A DNA stretch of 49,127 nt from Enterosoma sp964427595 (GCA_964427595.1 CAYRUQ010000009.1:1-49127), one strand, 5' to 3'; shown: positions 34,308 to 42,830, counted from the first letter of the stretch. Numbers and translations: made by a program. Notes: generated by a model not told the origin, from the sequence alone.

Positions 34308-35462
34308 CTATATTTTCATCGCCTTGACAATCGTCTTTTCTAAGACATCATCATTCTTCTGATATCCGGAAGCTTTAAAGTCAGAACTATGTTTCTTACC
34401 AGTAAAAGTTATCTTTCTAGGAACATGTTTCATCGAAAGATTCTTCTCTAAGACATCGATCATTTTCTTGATATCTTCTAATTTAGCTTCTTTCTTCTTA
34501 TGAAGAGAGAGTATCTCAACTGAGAAGTCTTCGTTTTCTTTTAGTTTCAAATAAGCTAAAGGTTCATCATGAACTCTCAAAAGATAGTAGAGAACCTTTT
34601 CAGAAGAGAAATCTTCATCCTGTTTATCAACACTAGCGACAGATGCTACATCTAACATATCTCTACCAGTGAAACATTTCTTGATCTCAGAACCGTCCCC
34701 TGGGTGGAAACCATACTTATCAAAGAAAAGTTCGAAAGTATCATAGTTAGAAAGCATGACTGCAAAGTTTGAATAACTATCAGGATGGTCTTTGTAATAC
34801 TGGTTTAAGAACTGTTTGACTGCTTCTCTTTGGGTGTGATTATCATTTCCACAACTGTTTTTGCAGACGGGAAGATCAGCTAGTTTCACATATCTGGTAA
34901 TCTGAGCTTCTCTCGCATTGATCAGAGGTCTGATGAACATGATCTGTGCGTTCTCTAAGAACATCTTCGGTTCAAAGGTGGCGATTCTCGCACCATGTGT
35001 CATATTTAGGAACAGAGTCTCGATAGCATCATCCATGTGATGAGCAAAAGCCACTTTCTTAAAACCGAGTTCTTTAGCAGCTTTGTTGACGATCGCTTTT
35101 CTCATCCTTGAACAGATAGAACAAGGAAGAAGACCGGTCACTTTATTTCTGTTTTGATCAAGTATTTGATAAACCTCTCTCGCATCATATTCGATAAAAG
35201 GAATATCAAGACTTTTCACATAATCAGAGACAGGAGTGAAATCAACCGGCGGAAAACCGAAATCAAGATGGATAGCTACTAATTGGAAATCCTTACCTGG
35301 AAACTTTCTATAAGTGGATAAAAGATCAAGCATCGCCACTGAGTCTTTACCACCAGAAAGACCGATGAGAATCTTATCTCCCTTCTCAATCAAACCATAT
35401 TGATAGTCGGCATTTCTGATAGCAGCTAATAGCTTTTTCCTAAGATGAAATATGTTATCCAT
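34308..35462 (-). CDS. TtcA-like tRNA thiolation ATPase with extra C-terminal domain
   Basis: A 384-aa protein. The N-terminal 255 residues form a PP-loop domain with S36-G-G-K-D-S41, C114-S-I-C117 in LPCSICSRMRK and a later C200/C204 pair (PVCKNSCGN). This matches TtcA, which uses a 4Fe-4S cluster to make 2-thiocytidine in tRNA. About 130 further residues (GRDMLDV to the end) are not part of TtcA; their alternating strands and helices, with YYLLRVHDEPLAYLKL and a DFKASGYQKND end, look like a degraded GNAT fold. ATG at 35462 replaces a longer frame that would run into truB. No ribosome binding site is visible, and TATAAT lies only ten bases upstream. Confidence 0.82.
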   Translation of the reverse strand: MDNIFHLRKKLLAAIRNADYQYGLIEKGDKILIGLSGGKDSVAMLDLLSTYRKFPGKDFQLVAIHLDFGFPPVDFTPVSDYVKSLDIPFIEYDAREVYQILDQNRNKVTGLLPCSICSRMRKAIVNKAAKELGFKKVAFAHHMDDAIETLFLNMTHGARIATFEPKMFLENAQIMFIRPLINAREAQITRYVKLADLPVCKNSCGNDNHTQREAVKQFLNQYYKDHPDSYSNFAVMLSNYDTFELFFDKYGFHPGDGSEIKKCFTGRDMLDVASVASVDKQDEDFSSEKVLYYLLRVHDEPLAYLKLKENEDFSVEILSLHKKKEAKLEDIKKMIDVLEKNLSMKHVPRKITFTGKKHSSDFKASGYQKNDDVLEKTIVKAMKI

Positions 35463-35472
35463 AGCGGAAAGA

Positions 35473-35480
35473 ATTATACT
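35473..35480. promoter_or_regulatory. Overlapping divergent -10 elements of the ttcA-like gene and truB
   Basis: TATAAT on the minus strand (35478-35473) and TATACT on the plus strand (35475-35480) share four bases. Polymerase could not occupy both at once, so the two tRNA-modification genes may be expressed alternately. No good -35 is visible on either strand. Confidence 0.45.
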
Positions 35481-35505
35481 ATCAAATGAGTTAAAGACAC
35501 ACACA

Positions 35506-36354
35506 ATGATTTCTGGATTTCTGATTTTAGATAAAGAAAAAGATCTTACCTGTCGTAAGATCGATAACATCATCCAACATAGATTCCATACTAAAGTAGG
35601 TCATCTTGGAACTCTTGATCCTTTCGCAACAGGTCTTTTGATTGTCGCTTTAGGTGATGCGACCAAGCTTTTACCTCTTCTTAAAGACGACTTTAAAACT
35701 TATCAAGCTTCTCTTCTTTTAGGAAGTGAGACTGAAACTCTTGATTCACATGGTGAACTTATAGATAGTGCACCTATCCCTTCTTTAAATGAAGATTTGA
35801 TACTCAAAGCTTTCGAAACTATCAAAAACAAGAAAACTCAAATACCACCTAAGTACTCAGCAAAACGACTTGATGGAAGAAGAGCATATGACCTAGCAAG
35901 AGAAAACCAAGACTTCGAGCTTAAACCTATTGAAATAGAAATAAGACAACTAAAACTTATGAACTTTAATAAAACGACAATCGATTTTGAAGCTGATGTC
36001 TCTAAGGGTTGCTATATCAGAGCTTTAGGAAGAGATATCGCTCTCGCTTTAAATACAAAAGGACATCTAACAGAATTAAGAAGAACTAAAGTCGGTGATT
36101 TTACTTTAGAGAAATCTGTTCTACTAGATGATGTTACCGAAGAAAACATCATTTCTATTCAAGATATGTTTTCTGATATACCAACTTACGAAGTGATTGA
36201 TTCTGATATTAAGAAAGCCATAAATGGAACTCCACTTCACACGGATTTTGACACAGATTTTATATTTATATCAGTCAACAATAAGCTAGTAGCGCTTTAT
36301 AAAAGAGAAAAGGAAATGTATATCTCTTATCGAGGTTTCAGACATGAAGACTGA
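35506..36354 (+). CDS. truB: tRNA pseudouridine(55) synthase
   Basis: A 282-aa TruB that converts U55 in the T loop of tRNAs to pseudouridine. The catalytic Asp lies in KVGHLGTLDPFATGLL (near 40). Other family motifs are KDDFKTYQASLLLG, PPKYSAKRLDGRRAY and GCYIRALGRDIA. A short C-terminal part follows. ATG at 35506 (MISGFLILDK) is the standard family start; the frame extends 18 codons upstream across the divergent promoter, which is unlikely to be used. No clear ribosome binding site is present. The stop overlaps ribF by 11 bases, a truB-ribF order common in Bacilli. Confidence 0.96.
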   Translation: MISGFLILDKEKDLTCRKIDNIIQHRFHTKVGHLGTLDPFATGLLIVALGDATKLLPLLKDDFKTYQASLLLGSETETLDSHGELIDSAPIPSLNEDLILKAFETIKNKKTQIPPKYSAKRLDGRRAYDLARENQDFELKPIEIEIRQLKLMNFNKTTIDFEADVSKGCYIRALGRDIALALNTKGHLTELRRTKVGDFTLEKSVLLDDVTEENIISIQDMFSDIPTYEVIDSDIKKAINGTPLHTDFDTDFIFISVNNKLVALYKREKEMYISYRGFRHED

Positions 36355-37234
36355 ACTGATATCTTTATTAAATCCACCAATTCTTGCTTCCTATTCTTTG
36401 GCTATAGGATTTTTTGATGGTCTTCATAAAGGACACCAGAAACTGATTGAAGAAGTGAAGAAAAAAGAACCTTTCGCTCTTCTTTCTTTTACACCTACTC
36501 TTCTTGATTTAAAGGGACAACCTCTTCTTCTTAAAGATGAAGATAAAAATTATTTATTAGAAAAAATGTGTGTCTCATCTCAATTTCTCTTACCATTTGA
36601 CAGTACTTTAAAAAACACTAGTAAAACCGCCTTTCTTAACTTCTTACTAAAGCTTAATCCTTCAAAGCAGATCATCGGCGAAGACTTCACTTTCGGAAAA
36701 GACAGAGAAGGAAATGTTGAGGATTTAAAATCTTTTGCTTTCTCAAACAATATCGAAATAAAAGTAATCCCTTCTCTTTTAACTGAAACAGGAGAGAAGA
36801 TCTCATCCACACTCATCAGAAAGAAACTAGAAGAAGGAAATATAAAAGAAGCTAACAGCCTTTTAGGATACGAGTATTTTCGTACTGGAGAGGTAGTCCA
36901 TGGACTTAAAAACGGCTCCAAAATCGGCTTTCCAACAGCAAATTTATCTTTAGAACCTGGTTTAGTCAAATTAAAATCTGGTGTTTATAAAACTAGAACT
37001 TTAATCGATGATAAAGAATATGATTCGATGACTAACATCGGAACTCATCCGACGATTGACAAATTGGAAGAAGACATCATTGAGACTCATATTTTTAATT
37101 TCAATGGTGATCTCTACTCAAAGAAAATCAAAGTCTTTTTCAATGATAAAATCAGAGATCAACAAAAGTTTGATAGCATTGAAGAACTTAAATCTCAGCT
37201 TCAAAAAGATAGAGATTTTATTCTAAAGCAGTGA
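36344..37234 (+). CDS. ribF: Bifunctional riboflavin kinase/FAD synthetase
   Basis: A 296-aa enzyme that phosphorylates riboflavin to FMN and adenylates FMN to FAD. The N-terminal nucleotidyl-transferase domain has IGFFDGLHKGHQKL (HxGH-type motif), GEDFTFG and SSTLIRKKLEEG. The C-terminal flavokinase domain (about 180-296) has GEVVHGLKNGSKIGFPTANL and SGVYKT. The ATG lies inside the end of truB, so translation is coupled. The 3' end overlaps the convergent AlkD-like gene by 12 bases. It supplies cofactors for the flavoproteins encoded nearby (nitroreductase, HI0933 type, flavin reductase-like). Confidence 0.96.
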   Translation: MKTELISLLNPPILASYSLAIGFFDGLHKGHQKLIEEVKKKEPFALLSFTPTLLDLKGQPLLLKDEDKNYLLEKMCVSSQFLLPFDSTLKNTSKTAFLNFLLKLNPSKQIIGEDFTFGKDREGNVEDLKSFAFSNNIEIKVIPSLLTETGEKISSTLIRKKLEEGNIKEANSLLGYEYFRTGEVVHGLKNGSKIGFPTANLSLEPGLVKLKSGVYKTRTLIDDKEYDSMTNIGTHPTIDKLEEDIIETHIFNFNGDLYSKKIKVFFNDKIRDQQKFDSIEELKSQLQKDRDFILKQ

Positions 37235-37876
37235 GAGTTTAGCCCTCTGTTTTGATTCTTTAGAAACTCTATATGAATCCCTGATTTTAGAAACTAGAAG
37301 TCTTCTTGTCTTTAAACTTAATGCCTTTGCAAAGCTGAGAACTTTATCTTCTTCATAACAATAAGCGGTAGCTAATAACCAGGCAATCGCTTTTTTAACT
37401 TCTAATTCTTCCCTATCTTCAATAAAGGAATAAATCTCATCGTGATCTTCTTTTAAATATCTCATCAGTATGACAAGAGCAAGACGATAACAATATGACC
37501 CCTCGTTCTTTAACGAAGTTAAGATCTTAATCTCATCTTGAATATCAAGTTTATAAAAGGAGTTTTCAAGACTATCAGTGATCGCCCAACTTAGAAGGTG
37601 AGACTTATTCTTTAAAACAAAAGAGACTTGCTCTTCTAATGAAAAACATCTCTTAAGTCCGATAAAGAAAAATAAAAAGATATATTCGAAATATTCGTTT
37701 AAAAGCAAAAGAGAGATATCGATATCAGAAAATTCCTTACCAAGCTTTCTTAATTCTTTAATAGGAACTCCAAGACTCTTTAGATCATTCTCATAAAGAG
37801 ACTGATTAAAAGAAGCTCTCTTTGGACAAGAGAGCTCTTGAAGTTTAGTGTTTAATAATGAGATATCCTTGCTCAT
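37223..37876 (-). CDS. AlkD-like DNA alkylation repair protein (HEAT-like)
   Basis: A 217-aa helical repeat protein of the AlkD superfamily, DNA glycosylases that remove bulky or cationic N3/N7-alkylpurines without base flipping. Visible family features are GVPIKELRKLGKEF, LLSWAITDSLENSF with the conserved Trp and Asp, and VKKAIAWLLATAYC. Some active-site arginines of AlkD cannot be checked by eye, so catalytic competence is not certain. Its ATG overlaps the rbfA stop (ATGA), making it an unusual passenger at the end of the nusA-infB operon. The 3' end overlaps ribF on the other strand. Confidence 0.85.
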   Translation of the reverse strand: MSKDISLLNTKLQELSCPKRASFNQSLYENDLKSLGVPIKELRKLGKEFSDIDISLLLLNEYFEYIFLFFFIGLKRCFSLEEQVSFVLKNKSHLLSWAITDSLENSFYKLDIQDEIKILTSLKNEGSYCYRLALVILMRYLKEDHDEIYSFIEDREELEVKKAIAWLLATAYCYEEDKVLSFAKALSLKTRRLLVSKIRDSYRVSKESKQRAKLSLL

Positions 37877-38250
37877 TTCTTCTCTTTATCTAGTGAGTTA
37901 AGAGTGACAGGTTTAGAGTTGACAGCTTTATCAATCAAAGACTCCATTTTAAGAGAATATTCATAAAGTGTGTCTTTTTCAAACTTCAATTCAGGAGTCT
38001 TATAGATGTCTAACTTAGAAGAGAGACGAGAGCGGATAAGACCGGCTTTTGAATTGAGGAAGGCAATTAATTCATCAGTCTTACTCTGATCAACATGGGA
38101 GACATAAATCTTCGCCCATGAATAATCAGGAGAGAGTTTCACTTCGTGAATAGAAGCGAGTGAACAGATCTCATTTTTAAGTCCATAGATGATGATCTCA
38201 GAGACATTTCTCAAGATCAATTCTTGGATTCTACCTCTTTTATCAGCCAC
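37873..38250 (-). CDS. rbfA: 30S ribosome-binding factor A
   Basis: A 125-aa KH-like protein that binds the small subunit during late maturation. The core is typical: RIQELILRNVSEII, VKLSPDYSWAKIYVSHVD, LRSRL-like IRSRLSSKLDIYKTPELKFEKD. The start is GTG at 38250, six bases after GGAGG; that site lies in the last codons of infB and the two genes overlap by eight bases. It follows infB as in most Bacilli. A Ser/Lys-rich tail of about 15 residues extends the usual length slightly. Confidence 0.95.
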   Translation of the reverse strand: MADKRGRIQELILRNVSEIIIYGLKNEICSLASIHEVKLSPDYSWAKIYVSHVDQSKTDELIAFLNSKAGLIRSRLSSKLDIYKTPELKFEKDTLYEYSLKMESLIDKAVNSKPVTLNSLDKEKK

Positions 38251-40036
38251 GCTTCACCTCCATACCAAAGGTCTCTAAAACATCACCGACCACAAGGTTG
38301 AATTTATCATCGATCGTGACACCACATTCAAAACCGCTGGTGACTTCTTTGACATCTTCTTTAAATCTCTTTAAAGAAGTGATCTTAGAAGTTAAAACTA
38401 ATTCTTTATTACGATAGATTCTGACTTTGACATTGTTGTTGAGCTTGCCATCAGTGACATATAAACCAGCAATCTGACCAACTTTTGAAGCTTTGAAGAG
38501 TGATCTGACCTCCGCATGACCATAAACAACTTCTTCATACTCAGGCTCTAACTGACCTTTTAAGGCGGCTTCGATATCTTCAAGAAGGTTATAAATAATC
38601 TTGTATTCTCTGATCTCTAATTTCTGTTCTTCAGCTAAGTCTCTGATCAAAGGTGGAACTTTGACTGAAAAAGCTAAAGTGATGGCCGAAGATGCTTTAG
38701 CTAAGGTGAGATCACCTTGAGTGACATCACCAGAGGAGCAGTGGAGAACTTGGCATTTAGCACCAGGGACAGAGATTTTCTCTAATGAGCTCTTGATAGC
38801 TTCAGCGGAACCTTGAGTATCGGCTTTGACGATCAGGTTGATAGTCAAATCCTTTCCTGAAGCAGCACCGACAGCCATATCAGCTAAAGAGACACCAGCA
38901 TTTTGAGACATCGTTAGTAAAGCTTGTGCTCTTAAAGCAGCTGCTTCTCTTGCTTCCTTCTCACTAGGGAAAGCTAAGAAACGATCACCAGCGACAGGAA
39001 CTCCACTTAAACCAGTGACAGAGACCGGGGTTGAAGGGAGAGCTTCTTTGACTGCCTTATCATACTCGTTAGTCATTCTTCTGACTTTGCAGTAGTACTG
39101 ACCGACAGCTAAATAATCACCGACATGGAGAGTGCCGTTTTGAACAAGTAAAGTAGCTTTAGCACCCTCTTTTTTATCTAATTTAGATTCGATGACAGAA
39201 CCGATAGCTGGTTTAGAATTAGAAGCCTTAAGTTCTAACAATTCCGCTAAATCTAAGACACCTTCTAAAAGCTTATCGACATTGGTGTTCATCTTAGCAG
39301 AGATTTCAAAACACATCGTACTTCCTCCCCATTCTTCAGGAGTGAGATCTTGAGCCGCTAATTCGGATTTAACTCTCTCAACATTAGCACCGGGTTTATC
39401 AATCTTATTGATAGCGACGATGATAGGAACATTAGCAGCTTTAGCGTGTGAGATAGCTTCGATCGTTTGAGGTTTAACACCATCATCAGCAGCGACGATG
39501 AGGATGACGATATCAGTGACAGAAGCTCCTCTTGCACGCATGGCAGTGAAAGCTTCATGACCAGGAGTATCGATGAAGGTGATCTTCTTTCCGTTGATCT
39601 CCTTTTGATAAGCACCGATCTCTTGAGTGATACCGCCATGTTCAGAAGAGGTGATTGAAGAATGACGGATGTTATCGATCAAGGTCGTCTTTCCGTGGTC
39701 GACATGACCCATGATCGTGACGACAGGAGGACGAGGGTCAGTATCAGATTCAGAGAAGATTTTAGCGTTGGTGAAATCGACGGAAGGATTATCTTCCTTG
39801 CGAAAATCAAAATCGTTGTTGAGACAAACTTCAGCGATCAAATCATCGGATAAGACGGTGTTTAAAGAGATGATACGACCAGCCATCAAGAAGGACTTGA
39901 TCGTATCTGTGGCTGAGATACCAAGCCTCTTGCAGAGTTGATCGAGAGTCAGTGGCCCAGAATAGACGAAGATACCATCCTTGACGACACCATTGTTTTC
40001 CTTTTGTCCGTTGGATTTACGTTTTTCTTTGCTCAT
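38243..40036 (-). CDS. infB: Translation initiation factor IF-2
   Basis: A 597-aa GTPase that places initiator tRNA on the 30S subunit. The short N-terminus has one IF2-N domain (LTLDQLCKRLGISATDTIKSF). The G domain shows GHVDHGKTTL (G1), DTPGHEAF (G3) and NKIDKP (G4). Domains II-IV, including the C2 fMet-tRNA-binding barrel, follow. The length resembles Mollicutes-type IF2 and is shorter than in Bacillus (about 716). ATG at 40036 is chosen because AAGGAGGTGG ends just before it; the open frame seven codons upstream would include it. It follows ylxR by 29 bases; rplGA-type L7Ae between them is absent. Confidence 0.97.
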   Translation of the reverse strand: MSKEKRKSNGQKENNGVVKDGIFVYSGPLTLDQLCKRLGISATDTIKSFLMAGRIISLNTVLSDDLIAEVCLNNDFDFRKEDNPSVDFTNAKIFSESDTDPRPPVVTIMGHVDHGKTTLIDNIRHSSITSSEHGGITQEIGAYQKEINGKKITFIDTPGHEAFTAMRARGASVTDIVILIVAADDGVKPQTIEAISHAKAANVPIIVAINKIDKPGANVERVKSELAAQDLTPEEWGGSTMCFEISAKMNTNVDKLLEGVLDLAELLELKASNSKPAIGSVIESKLDKKEGAKATLLVQNGTLHVGDYLAVGQYYCKVRRMTNEYDKAVKEALPSTPVSVTGLSGVPVAGDRFLAFPSEKEAREAAALRAQALLTMSQNAGVSLADMAVGAASGKDLTINLIVKADTQGSAEAIKSSLEKISVPGAKCQVLHCSSGDVTQGDLTLAKASSAITLAFSVKVPPLIRDLAEEQKLEIREYKIIYNLLEDIEAALKGQLEPEYEEVVYGHAEVRSLFKASKVGQIAGLYVTDGKLNNNVKVRIYRNKELVLTSKITSLKRFKEDVKEVTSGFECGVTIDDKFNLVVGDVLETFGMEVKRG

Positions 40037-40065
40037 AAGCCACCTCCTTTTCTTCAAACTACAAA

Positions 40066-40323
40066 CTATTCTGCACTAGAGAGAAGCTCTTCCATCTGTC
40101 TGATGATATTTTCAGGGATTCTGTAGCGTTGATAGGCTTTTTTCTCTCTCAGTTTTTTAAGCGTCTCTATATCTTTCTTAACATAGATACCTCTTCCATT
40201 TAAATTCTGATCGATATCGAGGATGACACCTTTATCAGACTTGACCAAACGGAATAGTTCTTCTTTGGGATAAGACTCACGAGAGACGATATCACGACGG
40301 GAAACTACCGGTTTAGGAAGCAT
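40066..40323 (-). CDS. ylxR: YlxR-family protein (DUF448)
   Basis: An 85-aa member of the YlxR family encoded between nusA and infB in most Gram-positive bacteria. The recognisable part is YPKEELFRLVKSDKGVILDIDQNLNGRGIYVKKDIETL. Typical members begin with a Cys-containing segment (CVGC-like); here it is SRRDIVSRES with no cysteine. The family binds nucleic acid and is reported to affect transcription and rnpB-related regulation. ATG at 40323 has AGAGG 13 bases upstream. Alternatively a TTG at 40347 overlapping the nusA stop (TTGA) adds eight residues. Confidence 0.85.
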   Translation of the reverse strand: MLPKPVVSRRDIVSRESYPKEELFRLVKSDKGVILDIDQNLNGRGIYVKKDIETLKKLREKKAYQRYRIPENIIRQMEELLSSAE

Positions 40324-40343
40324 TCTGCTTGATAATCCTCTTA

Positions 40344-42230
40344 TCAATACTCAGAGCCGTATTCTTCCTCAAGCTCCTCATCGTATCCGTAATCATCATT
40401 CTCAAGGTCTTCAAGCTCTTGAGCCTTGATCTGTTCGAGTTCTTCCTCGGTATAGATAGGCATAGCTTGGACATTCTTGAGAAGTGATTCTTCTTCCTCT
40501 TGTTTTCTATCATCGTCTTGACGACGTCTTCTTGTGGATTTAGTGATAGCAGGTCCTTTCTTAGGAGCCATCGCCTGTTCGAATTCTTCGAGAGAGAACT
40601 TGGGTTTGTTTTTGATTTCGACGTGTTCGACCTCTTGAGCTTGATTCTTAAGTTCACTAGTGGTGGAAGTGGGGTTAGCCTTAGGAGCGGCAACATTCTC
40701 AGTCTCAACAGGTTCTTTAGCTTTCTTCTCAGCTTTGACAGGTTCAAAAGCAGGTGCTTGATTGATGAGAGTGACTTCTTCAAGAAGATTAGTCTCATCT
40801 TCAGCTTCCGCTTTGACTTCTTCGACGACAGGAGCGGTAGGCTCGATTCCATTTACGGCGATAGCCCACTTTTGAGCTTCTTCTTCGATGTCATTAGTGA
40901 ACATGTACTGGACGCCTTCAGTGATGGCATCATCAGAAGTCATGATTGAAATCGTGCACATCGTGATTCTGGAAGCTAAGCGAACATTGACACCTAACTT
41001 TCCGATTGCAGAACCGAAGTTGGCTTTCTCAACGATAGCGGTAACCTTAGGGAATTGATAACCTTTTTCTCTTTCGATTTCATCAAAGTGAACATTAGAA
41101 TTGAAGAAATCGTGATCTTCAGTGAAAGCTAAACCGACGATCTTAGCAGGCTTTAAAGCTTCGATGATCTGTAAAGCTTTGTTGTTCTCATATTTAAGGA
41201 CATCAATCTTCTCGTTATTGAGATGCTTAGTGACTTCTCTTAAACGGGAAGATTCAGGTCCGATGACGGTACCGACAGGATCGATATTAGGGTTTTTAGA
41301 TTCGACGAAGATCTTAGTCTTGTTTCCGGCTTCTCTAGCGATAGCTTTGATCGTGATGAGACCTGCTTCAATCTCCGGGACTGCTCTCTCTAAAAGCTTG
41401 AGGATGAATTTCTCACTGGTACGGGTGATTGATAAAGAAGGCGGAGTGCTCTTATCGGAGATGTCATTAAGCAAAACAGTGACAGTAGAACCGATAGTGA
41501 AGGTATCACCAGGAATCTGATCATAAAGGCGTAATAAACCATTAGTAGATCTACCGAAAGAAAGTTCGTAGATATGATTTTCAGCTTCCTCTCTCATGCT
41601 TCTCTTTCTAGAAGGTGAATCACTCTCACGAGATCTTCTAGCCGGACGAGATTCAATTCTAGTGACTGTCCCTTCTAAAAGCTCACCGATCGATTTAGAG
41701 AAATTAGCTAAAATGGCCTGTTTGGAAGCTTCTTTAAGCTTAGCTTGGAAGAGTTGTTTGACTCTTCTGACATAAGATTTATCAAGGAGAGTGACATCAA
41801 AAGGAAGGTCGATTTGCTGACCGAGTTCAGCATCAGGATTGACAGCTTTAGCATCCTCTAAAGAGACTTGGTAAGCGTCATCGACGATATCATCTTCCTC
41901 AGTGACGATCTTAGTATCGTAAATCTTGAAGTTAGAGATATCATCAGCGATGACGACTTTGCAATGGATGAGCTGTTTGACTACATCATTGTTATCTTTA
42001 TCACGATATAAACCCGGATAAGACCACTCGAGATAAGCCTGTTCCATAGCACTGACTAAAATATCAGCAACATTCTCACGAGTGACAGAGGAATCTTTCT
42101 CAATCTCGCTTAAAGCAAGGGCAAAATTGTCCTTGTCAACTTTTCCAGAGATCTTAGATTCGAGTTCTGGATTCTTAGGTTTTCTTCCTCTTTTTTTAGG
42201 TGCAGGTTTAGCGACTAATTCTTCAGGCAT
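40344..42230 (-). CDS. nusA: Transcription termination/antitermination factor NusA, extended
   Basis: A 628-aa NusA; Firmicutes versions are usually 350-400. A Lys/Pro-rich extension (about 1-30) precedes the RNA polymerase-binding domain. The S1 domain (about 190-280) carries an Arg/Ser-rich insertion (SRPARRSRESDSPSRKRS). KH1 and KH2 follow (AGNKTKIFVESKNPNIDPVG, GPESSRLREV, NFGSAIGKLGVNVRLAS). About 170 low-complexity residues end in a strongly acidic tail (EELEEEYGSEY). ATG at 42230 is chosen over one three codons upstream because the latter lies one base after AAGGAGG. It follows rimP by 15 bases. Confidence 0.95.
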   Translation of the reverse strand: MPEELVAKPAPKKRGRKPKNPELESKISGKVDKDNFALALSEIEKDSSVTRENVADILVSAMEQAYLEWSYPGLYRDKDNNDVVKQLIHCKVVIADDISNFKIYDTKIVTEEDDIVDDAYQVSLEDAKAVNPDAELGQQIDLPFDVTLLDKSYVRRVKQLFQAKLKEASKQAILANFSKSIGELLEGTVTRIESRPARRSRESDSPSRKRSMREEAENHIYELSFGRSTNGLLRLYDQIPGDTFTIGSTVTVLLNDISDKSTPPSLSITRTSEKFILKLLERAVPEIEAGLITIKAIAREAGNKTKIFVESKNPNIDPVGTVIGPESSRLREVTKHLNNEKIDVLKYENNKALQIIEALKPAKIVGLAFTEDHDFFNSNVHFDEIEREKGYQFPKVTAIVEKANFGSAIGKLGVNVRLASRITMCTISIMTSDDAITEGVQYMFTNDIEEEAQKWAIAVNGIEPTAPVVEEVKAEAEDETNLLEEVTLINQAPAFEPVKAEKKAKEPVETENVAAPKANPTSTTSELKNQAQEVEHVEIKNKPKFSLEEFEQAMAPKKGPAITKSTRRRRQDDDRKQEEEESLLKNVQAMPIYTEEELEQIKAQELEDLENDDYGYDEELEEEYGSEY

Positions 42231-42245
42231 TTTTGACATTCCTCC

Positions 42246-42704
42246 TTAAGCCTTGTAGCCCATACGCATTTCAACGACATCTTCTTTTGTGACTTGAAAC
42301 TTCACTTTCTTTCCTTTGACGAAGTATTCAAATCGAGCATTTTCATCTTCGAGAGCGACTAACTTAGCAGTGACCTTCTTACCATCTTTCAGTTTCAAAT
42401 CAATCCAGTGGTCAACTAACTTAGTTAAGTCTTCAAACGGAATCTGCTTCTCACTTCCTCCTGAGGAGACATCAAGCATATAGCTGTCAGTTAAGTCTTC
42501 AATAGAATCAAGCAGTTCACTAGCCTTTTCACTGAAGGCAGTTATCTCATCAAGAGTGATCTGATAATCTTTGTCAACCAAGACTTCTAATGTTTTTCCA
42601 AGCATCTGATCAATCTTGAATTTGACAGAGACGAGTTCGATTCCCTCTTCCTCTGCTTCTTTCTGTAAGACAGCTGTGATTTTTTCTAATAAACCCTGAT
42701 CCAT
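42246..42704 (-). CDS. rimP: Ribosome maturation factor RimP
   Basis: A 152-aa RimP that assists 30S subunit assembly. The conserved core is GIELVSVKFK...LEVLVDKD, the family segment YMLDVSSGGSEKQIPFEDLTKLVDHWIDLKLK (usual form LEVSSPGLERPL), and the C-terminal SH3-like domain with TKEDVVEMRM. The Pro of the SSPG motif is replaced by Gly. ATG at 42704 follows AGGAGGGGAG; the longer frame would run through a hairpin and promoter. It is the first gene of rimP-nusA-ylxR-infB-rbfA, behind a structured leader. Confidence 0.95.
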   Translation of the reverse strand: MDQGLLEKITAVLQKEAEEEGIELVSVKFKIDQMLGKTLEVLVDKDYQITLDEITAFSEKASELLDSIEDLTDSYMLDVSSGGSEKQIPFEDLTKLVDHWIDLKLKDGKKVTAKLVALEDENARFEYFVKGKKVKFQVTKEDVVEMRMGYKA

Positions 42705-42716
42705 CTCCCCTCCTGT

Positions 42717-42763
42717 AAAAAGAAAGAGTGGACCGAAGCCCACTCTTAATTTTCTGATTAAGA
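42717..42763 (-). promoter_or_regulatory. Candidate transcription attenuator in the rimP-nusA leader
   Basis: A ten-base stem with a UUCG loop (42747-42738 with 42733-42724) is followed by TCTTTTT (42723-42717), a textbook intrinsic terminator between the promoter and rimP. An upstream stem, TCTTAAT (42763-42757) with ATTAAGA (42750-42744), shares four bases with it, so the two cannot form together. This is the architecture of terminator/antiterminator control in front of the operon that encodes NusA. Confidence 0.65.
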
Positions 42764-42800
42764 ATGCGGATAAAAATCCGGCCTCCGAAGAAGCAAGTAA

Positions 42801-42830
42801 ATTATAATCAGCACCGATTTTACTTGTCAA
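42801..42830 (-). promoter_or_regulatory. Promoter of rimP-nusA-ylxR-infB-rbfA
   Basis: Perfect TTGACA (42830-42825), an 18-base spacer and perfect TATAAT (42806-42801). The predicted leader is about 90 bases and contains the attenuator. A TATAAT on the other strand (42841-42846) suggests a divergent promoter towards the ABC exporter. Confidence 0.8.

Noticed and set aside
40500..40949. Plus-strand frame of 149 aa opposite nusA (and the similar minus-strand 179-aa frame at 40313-40852)
   Set aside because: Phe/Ser-rich and Lys/Leu/Arg-rich shadows of the low-complexity NusA tail, caused by biased codons.
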